Shown here: piece by piece, positions 27,120-39,652 of the stretch
Position numbering within the stretch: the first letter of the stretch is position 1
Layout of the letters: every line of letters starts with the position of its first letter
Assembly: GCA_036417435.1 (NCBI GenBank)
Contig: CM070900.1
Span: 116,576,315-116,640,314, forward strand
Reading direction: 5' to 3'
Source of the DNA: Inia geoffrensis
Lineage: Eukaryota; Chordata; Mammalia; Artiodactyla; Iniidae
DNA: 64,000 bases
Translations under genes and position numbers: made by a program
Notes under the pieces: model-generated
Seen by the model: only the letters and a program-made list of their open reading frames with translations
Databases searched by the model: none
What the model was told of the DNA's origin: nothing

Positions 27120-27176
27120 GGCTTAAAGTAAAGTAAGTAAGTAAGTAAGGCTTAAAGTAAAGGCTTAAAGTAAAGG
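27120..27176. repeat. 13-bp tandem repeat with GTAA expansion
   Basis: Three copies of ggcttaaagtaaa. A run of four to five GTAA units is inserted after the first copy, which looks like replication slippage. Confidence 0.88.
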
Positions 27177-27299
27177 AGAGTCAGAATTAAGATATGATAT
27201 TTACGAATTTATTCAGTTTAACCAAAAACAACAGCAAAGGATAAAGAGTAGCCCAATTTTCATGTGAAGGGGAAAGTAAATATAGATCGTATCAGGAAT

Positions 27300-27438
27300 A
27301 TTTTAAGTTCCATGAGGACATGAATTTTTATCTGTTTTATTCATTTTATTCCTTTAGATCCCTTAGAATAGTGCCTGGAACATAGCAGTTACCCGCCCCC
27401 CCCCAAAAAAAAATGGTTGAATGAAGGAATGAATTTAA
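27300..27438 (+). repeat. L2 LINE 3' end fragment
   Basis: taagttccatgaggacatga, ctttagatcccttagaatag, gtgcctggaacatagcag, and a tggttgaatgaaggaatgaa end. A C9/A9 run interrupts the end. Confidence 0.65.
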
Positions 27439-27760
27439 TGATTTTTTGCATATGTAGGTTTACATATGTAACATATGTACGTATGACCTAAGGAATCAAG
27501 TGATATTAAATAACAAAGCAAATTTCATAGAACTCCTGAGCAATTCTGGCTAAAGCCTAAGACGATTTTAGTAGCAGGAATTCTTGTAAACATAATGCCA
27601 TTGCAAGGCCACAAGCTACAATTCTTAAGGATTTTTTTAATAAAGGCTAGAAGGTAACTATCACAGTGATGACATTTTTAAAAGAAAACGAAGTGTGACC
27701 CAAGGAACCACCATTACTAACTCTCTTATTTGCAGACTTAAAAATATACAAGGAAAAAAA

Positions 27761-27765
<5 letters not shown>

Positions 27766-27795
<30 letters not shown>
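27766..27795. repeat. (TA)n microsatellite
   Basis: About 15 TA units between similar A-rich flanks (tacaaggaaaaaaaaa and tacaagaaaaaaa). Confidence 0.95.
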
Positions 27796-27797
<2 letters not shown>

Positions 27798-30534
27798 AGA
27801 AAAAAAATCACTATGATTTGTCATACATTTGTTATACATCGTGTAACACCCTGGGTGTGAGTATAAAAACTGGTCCTATGAGAATATTTTAACCTTCACT
27901 ATAGAGTGTGAAGGAGAAGGGATAGGTATAATCTCAATTTTCCAAGCCTTTTGATCTTGTTCTGTATGACATCCTCATCCATAAATTGGGAAAATATTCC
28001 TTCAACCAGGCAGATTTGAATGGTAGCTAAAGGAACAGTGAAATAAATAATTTGTATGTTCAATTTAAAGGGTTCTGTGTAAAGAGAGTTTTTGAAGTCT
28101 GGCCCTTGAAAAGGCAAGATCAGAATGCAGTGTGACCTTGGTAGACTGGAGAACTGGTCAGAAATCATGAAGTCAAGGGGAAAAAAAAAAAAAAAACCTC
28201 TTTAAAAATACAAACTGTGGAAGAGTTGGCTGGAAGCAAATCTGGCAGGGGGAAAAATACAAAATTGGAATAAATGAAAAGGTAAACATTTACTTTAGAA
28301 TTCATGCAGTGTGTGGATAATTAAAAATATGTATCTGATAAGAGTATACAAAAGCCTTTTTTTAGTACTATGTATATTTTTGGACTCCAGAGCTAACGGT
28401 AGGTATGACTTGAAATGAAGAGCCACAAAGATGGGGGAAAAAAGAGAAACTAAAGCAAGGAAAGCACAACAAAAATAGATATAATTCAACTCACAGTCTT
28501 AAAGCACATGACATGAAAACATGATCACCCGGTGGTGTTCTCTCTACAGAGGCTAGAACAGCAAGACTGGGCCTAAAGCATTCTGTGAGGGATTAGCTAT
28601 AAGTAAGAATTTCCTGAGAGTGAGAGTTGTGAGATATCAAAATAGGTTAGTGAGGAAGGTTATGTTGCTCCTTTTCCGGAAGGCCTTAAAAGCGAGGTGG
28701 AATCTTTATGAAATAATTTGGGTATGGTATTATCTGAAGGAGGGAAAAAATGATATGACCTTGCATAGCCCCTGCCACTATTAATATCCGGCATTTCTGC
28801 TCTCACCTTGGCTGAATGGAAATGTAGATATGTATTTCTACAAAAAAAAAAAAAAAAAGAGAGACTTTTTTGCTCTTCTGTAACATAGCAAAATTTATTT
28901 TTCTCATAAAGAGCGTTTTAAGGCAAGTGAAATGTCCAAGCCCACCCTGAAACCCTCCATAGTTATTAACTATTCACCTTCATTAATTTTTTTCAAAGGA
29001 ACTGGATAGAGACTGTGCCATTATTCATTGTTTTCCAATTCATAAGTTATAAAAGATGAACATTTTTATACAGTTTTGACTTTCAGAATCCTCAGGAATG
29101 TGGCCAAATAATGATTTGGTGTGTTAACTAGTTGCTTGACGATCATGTCCACTTTTCTAACATCTAAAAGTAACGTGTTCCCCCTCCACTTCTCAGAACT
29201 CTCCTATTACTGGATCCACCCACAGGCATGAGTGACACCAACATAAAAGTTATTCCAGAGGTGTCTTCGCTGTGAAAGGCAGTATTTGCCAACAGGTCCT
29301 TTCTTACCGAGTTAGAAATCTCAGAGATTTCCTGTTTACCACAAGCCCTCTCAAAGTGCCTGGGATACATAGGCAGCCATTTTGAGCTTTCACTTTGCAG
29401 TCACCTGCCTAGCATCTTAAACTGATTTCAGGCTTGGATATAATGTACCATTGTTGCTTATGGAGTTTTTGAGTGGCACTGACCTATAGTGCTCATCAAC
29501 TGGTACAGTAAACATGTATAAATATATAAATGAAGACATATGTACCATAGTATTCTGCCTATGAAAGTAGGAGAAAAGGCTGATACATGCTGAAAGTATA
29601 CAATTACATCCTCATACTCCGTAGCTCTGATAGGGCAAGCTCTGTGATACACTGTGGAAAAAAAAATGATGTGAACTTCTGTAACACACCAGTGTGTGAT
29701 TTTTCTCCCAACCATCATAAATATATTGCCAAGTATGTCAACTGTTATTGTACAGTTAATTTGTATATTTTATTAGGTGTGTGTTTTATAAAGTTGATAG
29801 CCATAAAATTACTTCTAAAAGAATATATTTAAAGAGGTTGCATTGCAGTTATACCCAGAGGTCTCAAACACAAAGAATTCTAAAGAAACAGGTAAATGTA
29901 TAAAATTCTAAAGTGGAAACCCTACTGCCTATAGAAGAATATTGTAGAAGATGATAATTTGAGGAGATGTAGGAACGTTGGGGAGTGAAGAGATAATGAC
30001 CAGGGTAATACCAGGGTTGGTTAGATCTGGGTTAGAAACCTCCCCAAGGTACTTTGAAGGAGAGCAAGATGACTGCCCCAAGCCTGGTGGCGAGATGTCT
30101 GTAATACTCTCTGTAATCATCATCTTATCATAAATGAAGTTGACTCTTCTGACCCATCCTCAGGAAGACACCTGTGTTGATGGTTTTTACCAAGAGTCAA
30201 GATGGATATGTGCTGATTCATATACACTCACCTGCTTTCCCTGGTGAGCAGCCACATTCATTTGTAGAAAGGAGGGGGAAAATACCATTGGTGCTGATCA
30301 GCCAGTAAATACTGATATTTTAATGAAAGGTATCTAACTCAAGTTTCATCCTGTTCCCCTGCTAGTACAGTGAAGTAAACTCTTTTTTTGCCATCAAGAG
30401 TAAGAGAAGGTTAGATACATTAAAGAACATTGATTTTAAAAGAATTTCTTAGATTCCACTAAATCCCTCTGAATATCACATTTTCTGTATAGAATTTTAA
30501 CTTTAAAGTACTCTTTTGAATATTACCTTGCAGC
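27796..30534. other. Unique intron, no clear feature
   Basis: A17 and A18 runs occur near 28180 and 28841. 29120-29450 has balanced composition and could be conserved, but carries no diagnostic motif. No repeat was named. Confidence 0.45.
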
Positions 30535-30780
30535 ATGGAGAAGTAGCAGAGTGTGTGATTCGAATACTAAGTCTAGGACTGGATTTATAAGGGTTCACCT
30601 TATAACTCTAACACTAGCCCTGTGACCGTGGGCAAGTAATTTAAGCTCTCTATCCTCCAGCCTTTGTTTCTGTGAAGTGAAAATGGTAGTAGTGCCTTCC
30701 TCATAGGCTGCTATGAGGATTAGAGTCAATACCTGTAAAGTTTTTAGTGCCATAATATTTTATAATTTATAGCTAATTAT
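30535..30780 (+). repeat. MIR SINE, sense
   Basis: gccctgtgaccgtgggcaag, taatttaagctctctatcc, gctgctatgaggattagag and tttttagtgccataata follow MIR order. Confidence 0.88.
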
Positions 30781-31009
30781 TTATTAAATTTCGAAATATG
30801 ATTAGTAGTCCAAAGTGCATAATATAACCTTGACCTTAACTGCTTATTTTGCTTGAGGCTGAGGTGAACCAACTTTTCAATGCAAAAAGAAAAATGAAAA
30901 AACAATTATATTTACCAGGCAATTAAACATTTTTGTCAGCTTATTGTTTCTCTAGAACTATATCCTTTGGAGAAGCATTCTGACCTCATTGTGTCTTACA
31001 CCTTTATTG

Positions 31010-31190
31010 AATTTATACCATTTATGAACTTGAAAGGGGGCTTTAGAAATTGAACCCAGCTCCCTTTATACGTCTGAGGAAAATTAGACTCAAGAGAATT
31101 GACTGGCCCAAAGACCTGCAGCTCCTGGGCAGCAGAACCCACCCAAGAGTCTGATTCCAAATAGAGCTTTCTTTCCACTGCACTCTACTG
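31010..31190 (-). repeat. MIR-like repeat, antisense
   Basis: tctgaggaaaattagactca, gaattgactggcccaaaga, cagctcctgggcagcagaac and a terminal cactgcactctactgctt resemble the reverse MIR. Confidence 0.6.
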
Positions 31191-33106
31191 CTTTCTGGTG
31201 CTTTGGACTTTGGAAACAAATCACACTAATTGCTAAATATTTTTATGAATATTTTTACTTTAAAAGAACAGCAGTTTTCTGCACCTGATGTTATGTTTGT
31301 ATTCCTTTGTCAAGCTAAGAGAATAGATTGTTGTTTTATCAATGATTCAACAATAGTGTTAGGTTTTTCTTTGGGCCAGGCACCGAGCTACGTGTTGGTT
31401 TGGGACATTTATATTCAGTAGTCAGAGGAAAGAAGCTTGATCCTTTCTTTAAAGCTAGCATTTCCCAAGGGATATTCCTGATAAATTTGTAAACACTACA
31501 GATTCTGGCATCTAGCATATTAAAGACTATGAACAGTCCTGTAGCAAAGAAATCTATTTTCCTAATTTTTTTGATTTCCTAACATTTTTTTAGGGTGTGG
31601 AGGGGTAAGGTGGGCAGGGGATCACTTGTTAGCATCCTTAGAAACGAGTGATCTTTAGAATCCACTTTGGGATTTCTAAGGAGAGTCATGAGCTTGCTTC
31701 CACCAATGGTTGCTTTTTTTTAGACCCTAGGTTTTAGAGAATCAGGATGAAAAACTGTCCGTGTCAGTAACTTCTGATTTTTGTAGCACGGCTTTTTTAT
31801 AGGGAAAGTACTGTAATACTTTCCATGTAGTATTATCTGCCAAGGACGACTTGGGCTTTCCTTGAAAAGAACCTGGGACAGAATGTGTAGACATGCTGAG
31901 ATAAGGAGCCTCCCGCCAGGCCTTCAGCCCAGGACCCAACTCTGCTGCCCCCCTGCCTGCGGTGCCCGCCCTGTGCAGCTCATTAGCCTGCCCTGCCTGC
32001 ATCTTACAGAGGAAACATTCTGTTCGTCTGAGAACACCTCTATTCCTAGCTCTTTGACAGTTTCACTTTCCATATCCCCTCAGTTCTAAACATGTGGAAA
32101 AAGAGATAAAGAAAGGTGATGAAATGAAAAAATCGAGTGGGGAATGCTTCAAATAGAGGGAAGAAACTCGTATTTATGTGCCTGCTTTGTATGTGGCTAT
32201 GACTGGGTTTTGGAGGGGGAGGAAAGTGTCCTCCAAAGGTCATCTTACAAGATAGGGAGGGAGGTGAGTATGCAGTGTGAAGTATTGGTTAGCACTGAGA
32301 ATAAAATAAAACACTATGCTAGTTTTTACTAGAATAATGTCTATACTGTGATTCATTTAGGAAAGGAAAGAAGACATCTTGACTAAAAAAAAAGAAACTT
32401 TGCAAATTTGTGATTCTTTTTCAGGGCATTTAACCAATAATAATGAAAATAGATTAGTGTTCATTTAGGCTTCATGGTAAATTGTACAACTTACCATACT
32501 TTAAAACTGATAAATTATGTTCACCAAATAGGACATAAAAGAAAATGATGGAATAAAGGATCAAATTTATACCACTCTCCCAAAACATGACAGGGGAGGG
32601 AAAATTAAAAATATATACCCATTATTCCTTAAGTAAGTTTTCCTTGAATTGGAAATTTTGATCCCTCCCCTTACTTAAAATACTATAGTTTTTCATTGGA
32701 CATTTATATTTTACAACTTTTAAAATTAAAGTGTCTGTTGTCCTTCATTCTAATTTTCTATTTATTAAAATTTATAATCCTTAAATTTTGTATTTTTCCC
32801 TTAAAAATGCCTTAATTTTAAAAATACTAGATGATTTAATTTGTCTATTCATTCTAAATTGGAAATTAATCTGTTTGGCTTGAGGCTACATAGCTTACTC
32901 CAAAGATGTGTGAATGTTTCCCATACAGTGAGACACTGGGAAACATTGTCTCATTGATTATCACTGAGATCTTAATCAAAACTGTGCTGATTGCTTGGGA
33001 GTTGGGCCCTATGAAAGAGGAAATAAATCAACCTAAAACGATGACTGTTACATTAGTAATGTTGTAAGATTGTTTATTTCTAAAAGAGTTTTAAAAATAC
33101 GATTTA
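31191..33106. other. Unique intron, no clear feature
   Basis: 31860-32040 is C-rich for this window but has no repeat or exon signature I recognise. The rest is AT-rich. Confidence 0.5.
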
Positions 33107-33320
33107 GGGCTTCCCTGGTGACGCAGTGGTTGAGAGTCCGCCTGCCGATGCAGGGGACACGGGTTCGTGCCCCGGTCCGGGAAGATCCCACATGCTGCGG
33201 AGCGGCTGGGCCCATGAGCCATGGCCGCCGAGCCTGTGCGTCCAGAGTCTGTGCTCCGCAACGGGAGAGGCCACAACAGTGAGAGGCCCGCATACCGCAA
33301 AAAAAAATATATATATATAT
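33107..33320 (+). repeat. CHR SINE, sense
   Basis: Full-length CHR element with A-box region tgacgcagtgg and B-box ggttcgtgccc at 33162-33172. Its tail begins with A and has become a short (TA)n run. Target-site duplication: tacgattta at 33098-33106 and tgcgattta at 33322-33330. Confidence 0.96.
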
Positions 33321-33659
33321 ATGCGATTTAAAAAATATAATTCTGTATTTTACATTTGCAGAAATTTTGTGTTGTGTTTGTCAGATTGCTCATGGTACTA
33401 TCCATATTTAGCACTGCAAAATGAACTTATATCCACAAGACCTATTTCAACCAGTGGGCATTACTTCAGTGAAATAACCACATCTCAAGGGAGGACACAC
33501 CGTTGGATCCAACTAATATAAATTTAGAAACCTTTTGCATTATACTATATTCTCTGTGTTTCAAAGTATATATAATTTCCATAAAATTAAACAAGTTTAC
33601 ACAGAGAATTTCAGAAATTGAACTGCATCCAACTAAATTTTTACAAATGAATGTGGATC

Positions 33660-33830
33660 TATTTTTTTATTTGAGCCTCACAGCCTCATTATAGAATATA
33701 CGTGTTGTTATTCCCACTCTATAGCTGAGGAAACTCAAGGTTTAGGAAACTATGAATTGGCCAAATTTATACCACCAGCGACAGGTGGAGTGCTGGAGTG
33801 TTCACCCTCCAAATGCAGCCTTGCTTCATC
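33660..33830 (-). repeat. MIR SINE, antisense
   Basis: ttgttattcccactctatag, ctgaggaaactcaaggttta, ggccaaatttataccaccag and a diverged end match the reverse MIR core. Confidence 0.8.
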
Positions 33831-33831
33831 C

Positions 33832-34150
33832 ATGGTTTACCTCTCCCCTCAGACGTCATCTTTTCAAATAAGCCTTCCCTGACAGCGTTATTCACCTCAG
33901 TCAGCCCTTTCCTGTTCAGTCACCCCTACCTAGCCTGTTCTGCTGTGGTATTTTCTCTGTAGCAGTTTTCTCTCTAAAATCATTGTATTAGTTCTCTTGT
34001 TTATTGCTTCATTCTCCCTTTAAAGCCTCGGGTTCATGATGACCAGGACCTTTGTTTGGTTCACAGTGGTGTCTCTGGCACCTCTTAATCGTGCTCGATG
34101 AGTTTATGTCTCTGTGACTGTTGATCAGACTTTTTCATTGATATCTGTAA
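33832..34150 (+). repeat. L2 LINE 3' UTR, sense
   Basis: caaataagccttccctgac, gtggtattttctctgtagca, cattgtattagttctcttgt, ggttcatgatgaccagga and ggtgtctctggcacctctta follow the L2 3' UTR order over about 320 bp. Confidence 0.85.
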
Positions 34151-37100
34151 TATGAAACATCATGATTTTGGCTCTTGGCCTCTGATGACATCAACTTGGC
34201 CAGGATTTGATTGCCCACGTGGTCCAAGCTAGAGTTTAACATCTATAATGAGACTACACCAAATACATCTAGCTACGTATAGTTCATCTGCTCCAAAGCT
34301 GGGGCAGATAGGCTGCCTTGTGTCTTGTTAGAGGATCTGCACTGCGTACAGGCACCTTAATCACATTTCTGACATTTAACTGTCACCACTCCTGACCACC
34401 AGCCCTGACAAAAGTTCTGATGTATTCAAGCCATGCGTTACATAGCCCTAGCATGTTTTACAGTCAGAGGGGCAGTCATGTAGAGTCCTCTTGTCCTGGA
34501 GTTTTACACAGATAAAGGGAGGATATAGTTTTGAGAGGAATGCTCCAACTACAAAGTGCATCCTGAAGGCCATTTAGCTCACAATGAAGGTCTGTGTTTT
34601 AAAATAGCACTATAACAAAGTAACTACAGAGTTTTGGCAAGGGTTTCAACTATTTATAGAAGTAAGTAAGGCATAGTAAATAGTGCCACAGTACCCAGTT
34701 CTCCCTTTCGCCATAACCCCAAACTTATGAGAAGCACTGTAATTATATTTTTCTACTTACGAAAAAAAAAAATCATAGTAGCCATTATCAGTTTAACCAT
34801 ACGGAAGCTCAGGCTGAGATTTCTTTTTTAAATGCATAGTTTTGATTTTCAACAGCTGCACTGGGTCTTTAATCATATATTATCTTTATGAAGCCTTTTT
34901 CTAACATATGTTAATTGGCTGTTTTCTGTGACAAATTATGAGCTCTTACTTTGATGAGGTTCAATTGCAATCATGTTGGAGTCGAGTACATAGAGTTTCC
35001 ACCCCTGCTGGCTCCTCAAACCACTACAAACATCCGCACGTCACTGCAGTGCTGAGTAATGGCAGGATTTGGGCTGGCTGATTTCGCTACAGATTTTTTT
35101 TTTCCACGGGATATTTTCAGCTTCTTTGTACTAAATCTGTTGCAGGGTTTGCCCTTTTTAGCAGAAGCATGCTCTAAAATTAACATCAAATCTTATTGGA
35201 GATTACTATAATACAGTGAGAAATATTTCATAATACAATACCCGAGCGTCTGTTGTGCTTTACTAAAATTTTAATACATTTGTTAGACATTTTGTAGCAA
35301 AGTCAGTCATTTGTGGGGTTGGTGTTTTCTAAATCATCGGCATTTTGTAATAAATATTTTGAATTTTCCTCTTTGCATGAGGAAAAGAACAGTTATTTAT
35401 TGAGAGCTGATCAAGTATGTATTTAGCTATCATAAAGAAAATGCACATACTCTTTTTTTCCAGGTGTTGCCAAACATCAGTATGCTAAAGATTCCATTGT
35501 ATTTTCTTTTTTCTTTGTAGTTCCATCTGTTGGTCAAATGATAAAAGGAATTACATGTTCCATCAAGGTTAATGTCCTATAAGGTGCATAACGTCCATCC
35601 AGTCAGCTGTCCTAATGTCAGTTTTTAATGTATGATTAGGATGAACAGATATGTTTTAATTCTTCTGCTCTGAGAACTGTGACAGATAGCCTGCATCAGA
35701 CACCAGCAGATGATCAGTGATAGCTTTTGTTAGACTAGGTATAAAAATACAGTGCATTTGTTTATATTCACGGGAAAGTAGTCAGGGCAGTGATTAAGGT
35801 CTTCAGAAACTGTTTCAAACACCAGTCATATTGAGATTAATTTCACTATGTTTCTGCCTTGCCACCTAAGGTAAAAGATCTGTGAACTGATGTTCTCCAA
35901 AGCCAAAGCTAGGGGTCATATTTCCATACAGGTATTAAGAGTTTAGAATAAGATGAGCCAGATGTGAACAGGAGCTACTCCTCAAGAGGCTGTTTTTAAT
36001 CAGCCATTTCCCTGGAGTAGCACACAATCAATGAGCTCTAAATCCTGAGGCTACCTGCGCACATAGGAAGGCCTGGGAACATCATTATAGAACTTACAAT
36101 TGAGTATACGTGAAAAAATTAGAGCAGAAATTAAGGGTAAGAAAGGTTAACTTCAGAAGTCTTACTTTGGTACTGCTGTTTTAGAGGGTCTTAAAGAGAT
36201 CATTTCAAATGTTAAAAAAAAAGGAATATTAAACTCAACTAAATGCAGGTGCTACTCTATTAAAAGATCCTTGTAAATAAGCCAAACGAAAAGTTGTTAT
36301 TGATTTATGATAGCCAGAACTGTTTAAACATGTGTATTGTTTTGAGGAGGTACATGTGCATGAATTTCATCCTGAGTAAGTAAAGTTTTTTTTTTTTTTC
36401 ATTAATAGCAGTACTGCTAGGGAGAAAGGCTTCAGGGGTCTTGCATGATCTTCAGTGTGACTGTGGAGTCAGGCGGTGCCCTGTCTTGAGCTAGTGGACA
36501 CAAGGAAATTTAGTTCCACTTGATAAGACACATATACTTAATTGGCTTTAAGAAAATAAACCAAGAATGATGTGTAAATGAAACAGAGAACTTGGCACTT
36601 GACTACATGGAAGCCGTGAGCCATGTGGCTTAATTGGGGCCAGTTGGGATCATTTAATGATTGCTGTCAGAAGATCAGATGTAATTCTCCTTATAAGAAG
36701 ACCACAGTGGGATAGAGTTAAACAAATTGTCATCAGAGGTTTCAGATGAACAAAGCCTTAATTAGGTTGATTAGGATGCTGTAAAGGAGATGAAGAGAAA
36801 TCGAAAAATTGATGAATCACTGGGTTCCATGTTGAGCCACATATAATAGTAGTATCAAATATCTTTTTTTTGATTTGAGGTATGACTGGCACTTTGAATA
36901 TTATATAAATTATCATAGAAGGTTTTTAATATAAACGTTTTAAATTTCTAAAGTTTAGCTAGAGACAAAAGTAAATGACATTCAGTGAATGTAAATAGCA
37001 GATGATTTATCAAGCATATTCTTCTTAATGTAGAACAAAAACATTGGCAGGAGGACAATAGTATTTCTTCTCATTTCAAGGTCATCCTTAAATGTTACAT

Positions 37101-37598
37101 AAATTGGTAAGGTAAATAACAACAGAGGCAAATTATTTTCAAGGACATGATTTTCAATCAATGTAATGTTTGAATACAGAGTATTATTTTATTACTTAGC
37201 CTTTACTTAGAATGTCCTTTTAACCATTCATATCACAATCCTAATAATACTGTGATTATTTACTAGTGATAATACTCAGGACTACTCAGATATCTTAAAA
37301 TGTACTCATTTTACCCACATATTATGAAAGACTAAAATATGTTTTTTCCATTTTCTGCAGTTTTATAGGAAAATATTACCTCTGTACAAACACATACAGA
37401 CACACAAATGTATTAGTAAGGCTGAAGACTGTGTCTCATACACTCAGGCTTTTGAGGAAAAAATGTGTAGAATATTTACATTTTAATAATGAAATATGAT
37501 ATATTAAAGATTAAGAAAATAATGGATGTAAGATTTTTCTGACAGGATCATTAGATGCCTGGGAATTCAGATTTTGTCATAAGATGAAAATTTAAAAA
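34151..37598. other. Repeat-poor unique block
   Basis: In 3.4 kb I recognise no SINE, LINE or DNA transposon. The sequence is complex, with many homeobox (TAAT), E-box and GATA words. It includes the motif cluster at 34650-34889 and a TAAT-rich segment at about 36590-36830. Such repeat-poor blocks in developmental genes often carry enhancers; this is inference. Confidence 0.4.
34640..34889. promoter_or_regulatory. Candidate muscle/heart enhancer motif cluster
   Basis: Within 240 bp lie a consensus MEF2 site CTATTTATAG (34650-34659), a GATA site TTATCA (34785-34790), a CAGCTG E-box (34853-34858) and a second GATA site TTATCT (34880-34885). Known mouse Mef2c enhancers use E-box plus MEF2 sites in skeletal muscle and paired GATA plus ISL1 sites in the anterior heart field. 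Equivalence to either is not established here. Confidence 0.3.
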
Positions 37599-37775
37599 TT
37601 TTTTTTTTTGTGGTACACTGGCCTCTCACTGTTGTGGCCTCTCTCGCTGCGGAGCACAGGCTCCGGACTCTCAGGCTCAGCGGCCATGGCTCATGGGCCC
37701 AGCCGCTCCGTGGCACGTGGGATCCTCCCAGACCCGGGCAGGCGGACTCTCAACCACTGCGCCACCAGGGAAGCT
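37599..37775 (-). repeat. CHR SINE, antisense, B-box deleted
   Basis: Antisense CHR copy with a perfect target-site duplication aagatgaaaattta (37581-37594 and 37777-37790). Compared with the other copies, about 26 bp are missing between ccgcctgcc and the cgggtctggg block, removing the Pol III B-box. It should be unable to drive its own transcription. Confidence 0.95.
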
Positions 37776-37790
37776 TAAGATGAAAATTTA

Positions 37791-38884
37791 TAATAGCAAC
37801 ATCTCCCATTTCAAGCCTAGCTTGCGTTGAAGGCTGACAGTTTTGTTTCACTGATATTGGTGTTGTGTAGTGCTTAACTTGCTTTGTTCAATAACAGCAA
37901 CAAAAAATCCAGCTGCATTTGCTTTTGAAAAAGTTACAGCTGGGGAACAGAACACACTCTGTGATGCTTAGTAGCTCTTGCTTTGTGATGAGGACAGTGC
38001 GATTTACCTTGTGGTGAGCCCTGCCACATCATGAAGTGGCCTTTGGAAGAAAACATGGTGAAAAATTAGGAAAACAAAGACTTGCTAGAACCCTGACTTA
38101 ATTACTCAATATGATGTAGAAAGACTAAAAACTGTGGTGTGGTTGGACAGCACAAGGCTTTCGACATATTTAGACTGTTTGGAGTTTATTTTAGCGTGTG
38201 GATTGGAGAATGCCGTTTAAGCTCCAGTGTGAAAAAAATGTCCAAGGCAAAATATACCGCGGGTGATAATGACTGGGAAGCTGTGCTTCCCTTGTGTTTA
38301 TTAAATTGTTTATAATGCAATACAGTTGTTTAAAGGTAAGTGTCTCCTAAATTCTAGAATTGTGTAAATAAAATGGTTTATATCAGTGATAATGGCAGGT
38401 TAGGCCCACTTATTAAATTAATTGCAGGGGTTTTCAAAACGAGTTCCTTTTTAGCCTTATTATATTTCTGACATACATTTCATCTCCTTTTGTCCTTGGG
38501 GAAAGATATTAAAGTAGGACTAGAAACATTAATGTAGAGTTTTCAGCAGCCGTGGTCATTGGGAAAATTGATGTATTTCCCTAGTTATTTCTACTTTTGC
38601 AGCCTGAAGCTCTTCCATGACTGATACTTATGAGGAACTTCTTAACTTTTATAACACTGTAAATTTCTCTTCATATAATGATTATTGTTAATGGATAAAT
38701 GAGGTATTACCTTTAGAAGTTGCCCATCATCATCTCTGCAAAGTGAGGTCTTCGTGGTATATGTAAAGACTATGGTTCGCTTGATAACCTTATTGTGTAT
38801 GACTTTCAGTTTATGCCTCAAAACTGAAGCAATCTTGCAAGTAGTAAGCCATGTTCCCCGTCCTACTATGTATCTAGTCTTCAC
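37791..38884. other. Unique block ending in a donor-like site
   Basis: 37800-38335 is complex, repeat-free sequence with a CAGCTG near 37939 and a consensus donor AAG/gtaagt at 38335/38336. 38336-38884 is ordinary AT-rich sequence. Confidence 0.4.
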
Positions 38885-39085
38885 CTATAGTACCACATTT
38901 AATGATTACAACCATCCTGCAGATGAAGAAGTACTTTCCCAACTTTTTGTAAGGCAAGGGAAGAGTGGTTCCAAGTGATTAAGTCATTAGTCTTTAGTCA
39001 CTCAGCTTCTAAGTACCAAGTTAGAGTTCATACCCTGAGCTTTTCTGACTCCAAAATCCATTCAACTTCCACTTCTCAGTATAAA
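38885..39085 (-). repeat. MIR SINE, antisense
   Basis: ttaatgattacaaccatcc, gcagatgaagaagtac, gtcactcagcttctaagtac, gagttcataccctgagc and ctgactccaaaatccattc match the reverse MIR order. Confidence 0.85.
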
Positions 39086-39234
39086 TTATTCTTACTCCAT
39101 ACATGAGATGCTATATAAATATAACGAAAGATTAAGTGAGGTTATCAGCCTGCTTCTGTATAAATGAAAATGTTCTTAATAGTCATTAAAAATAGTGACT
39201 GAAGAAAATATTCACCTGAGAGATAAAAATCTTA

Positions 39235-39625
39235 ATGAATTAATTCATTAATCAACTCATAGTTATTAACTCCTACTATATGCCTGGCACTAGGGTAGAA
39301 ACTGAAAATGCAAAAGTCAGATAAAACAGACTTGGCCCACAGATGTTGAGGAAGATGGCAGACAGGCAATTTCAGTTGTGACAAGTGCTACAAAGGAGGA
39401 CATGGTGCTATGAGTCCTTATAGGGGAATTTGATGTGATCAGGAGAGCGCGAAGTGCTTCCTGGGGAGATGAAATGTGCTGAGACAGAAAGGAAGGGAAG
39501 AGGTTAAGGAGGCACAGAGGGGAAGGAGGAGCGCTCCAGGCCGCAGGAATTGCATGTGCGCTGTGGCAGGAAGGAGCCTGGCAGGTGTGGGGAACTGAAA
39601 GACAGTTGACATTATGTTACTGTTC
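39235..39625 (-). repeat. L2 LINE fragment, antisense
   Basis: taactcctactatatgcctg, gcactagggtagaaactg, then caagtgctacaaaggagga and, after a gap, gcgctccaggccgcaggaat, tggcaggaaggagcctggca, in the order of the reversed L2 3' region. Confidence 0.75.
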
Positions 39626-39652
39626 TGAAGATGACTCAAAATTCATCGTACT

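Noticed and set aside
33107..33180. tRNA gene suggested by A- and B-box sequences
   Set aside because: The boxes belong to a CHR SINE head. There is no complete cloverleaf or acceptor stem.
33126..33521. Repeated plus-strand frames starting MVESPPADAGD at many loci
   Set aside because: The same peptide recurs in each sense CHR SINE. CHR elements are non-coding tRNA-derived SINEs, so this is not a protein family.
35740..35747. TATA-like tataaaaa
   Set aside because: Such words are common in AT-rich DNA. No initiator, CpG content or downstream donor nearby makes a promoter convincing.
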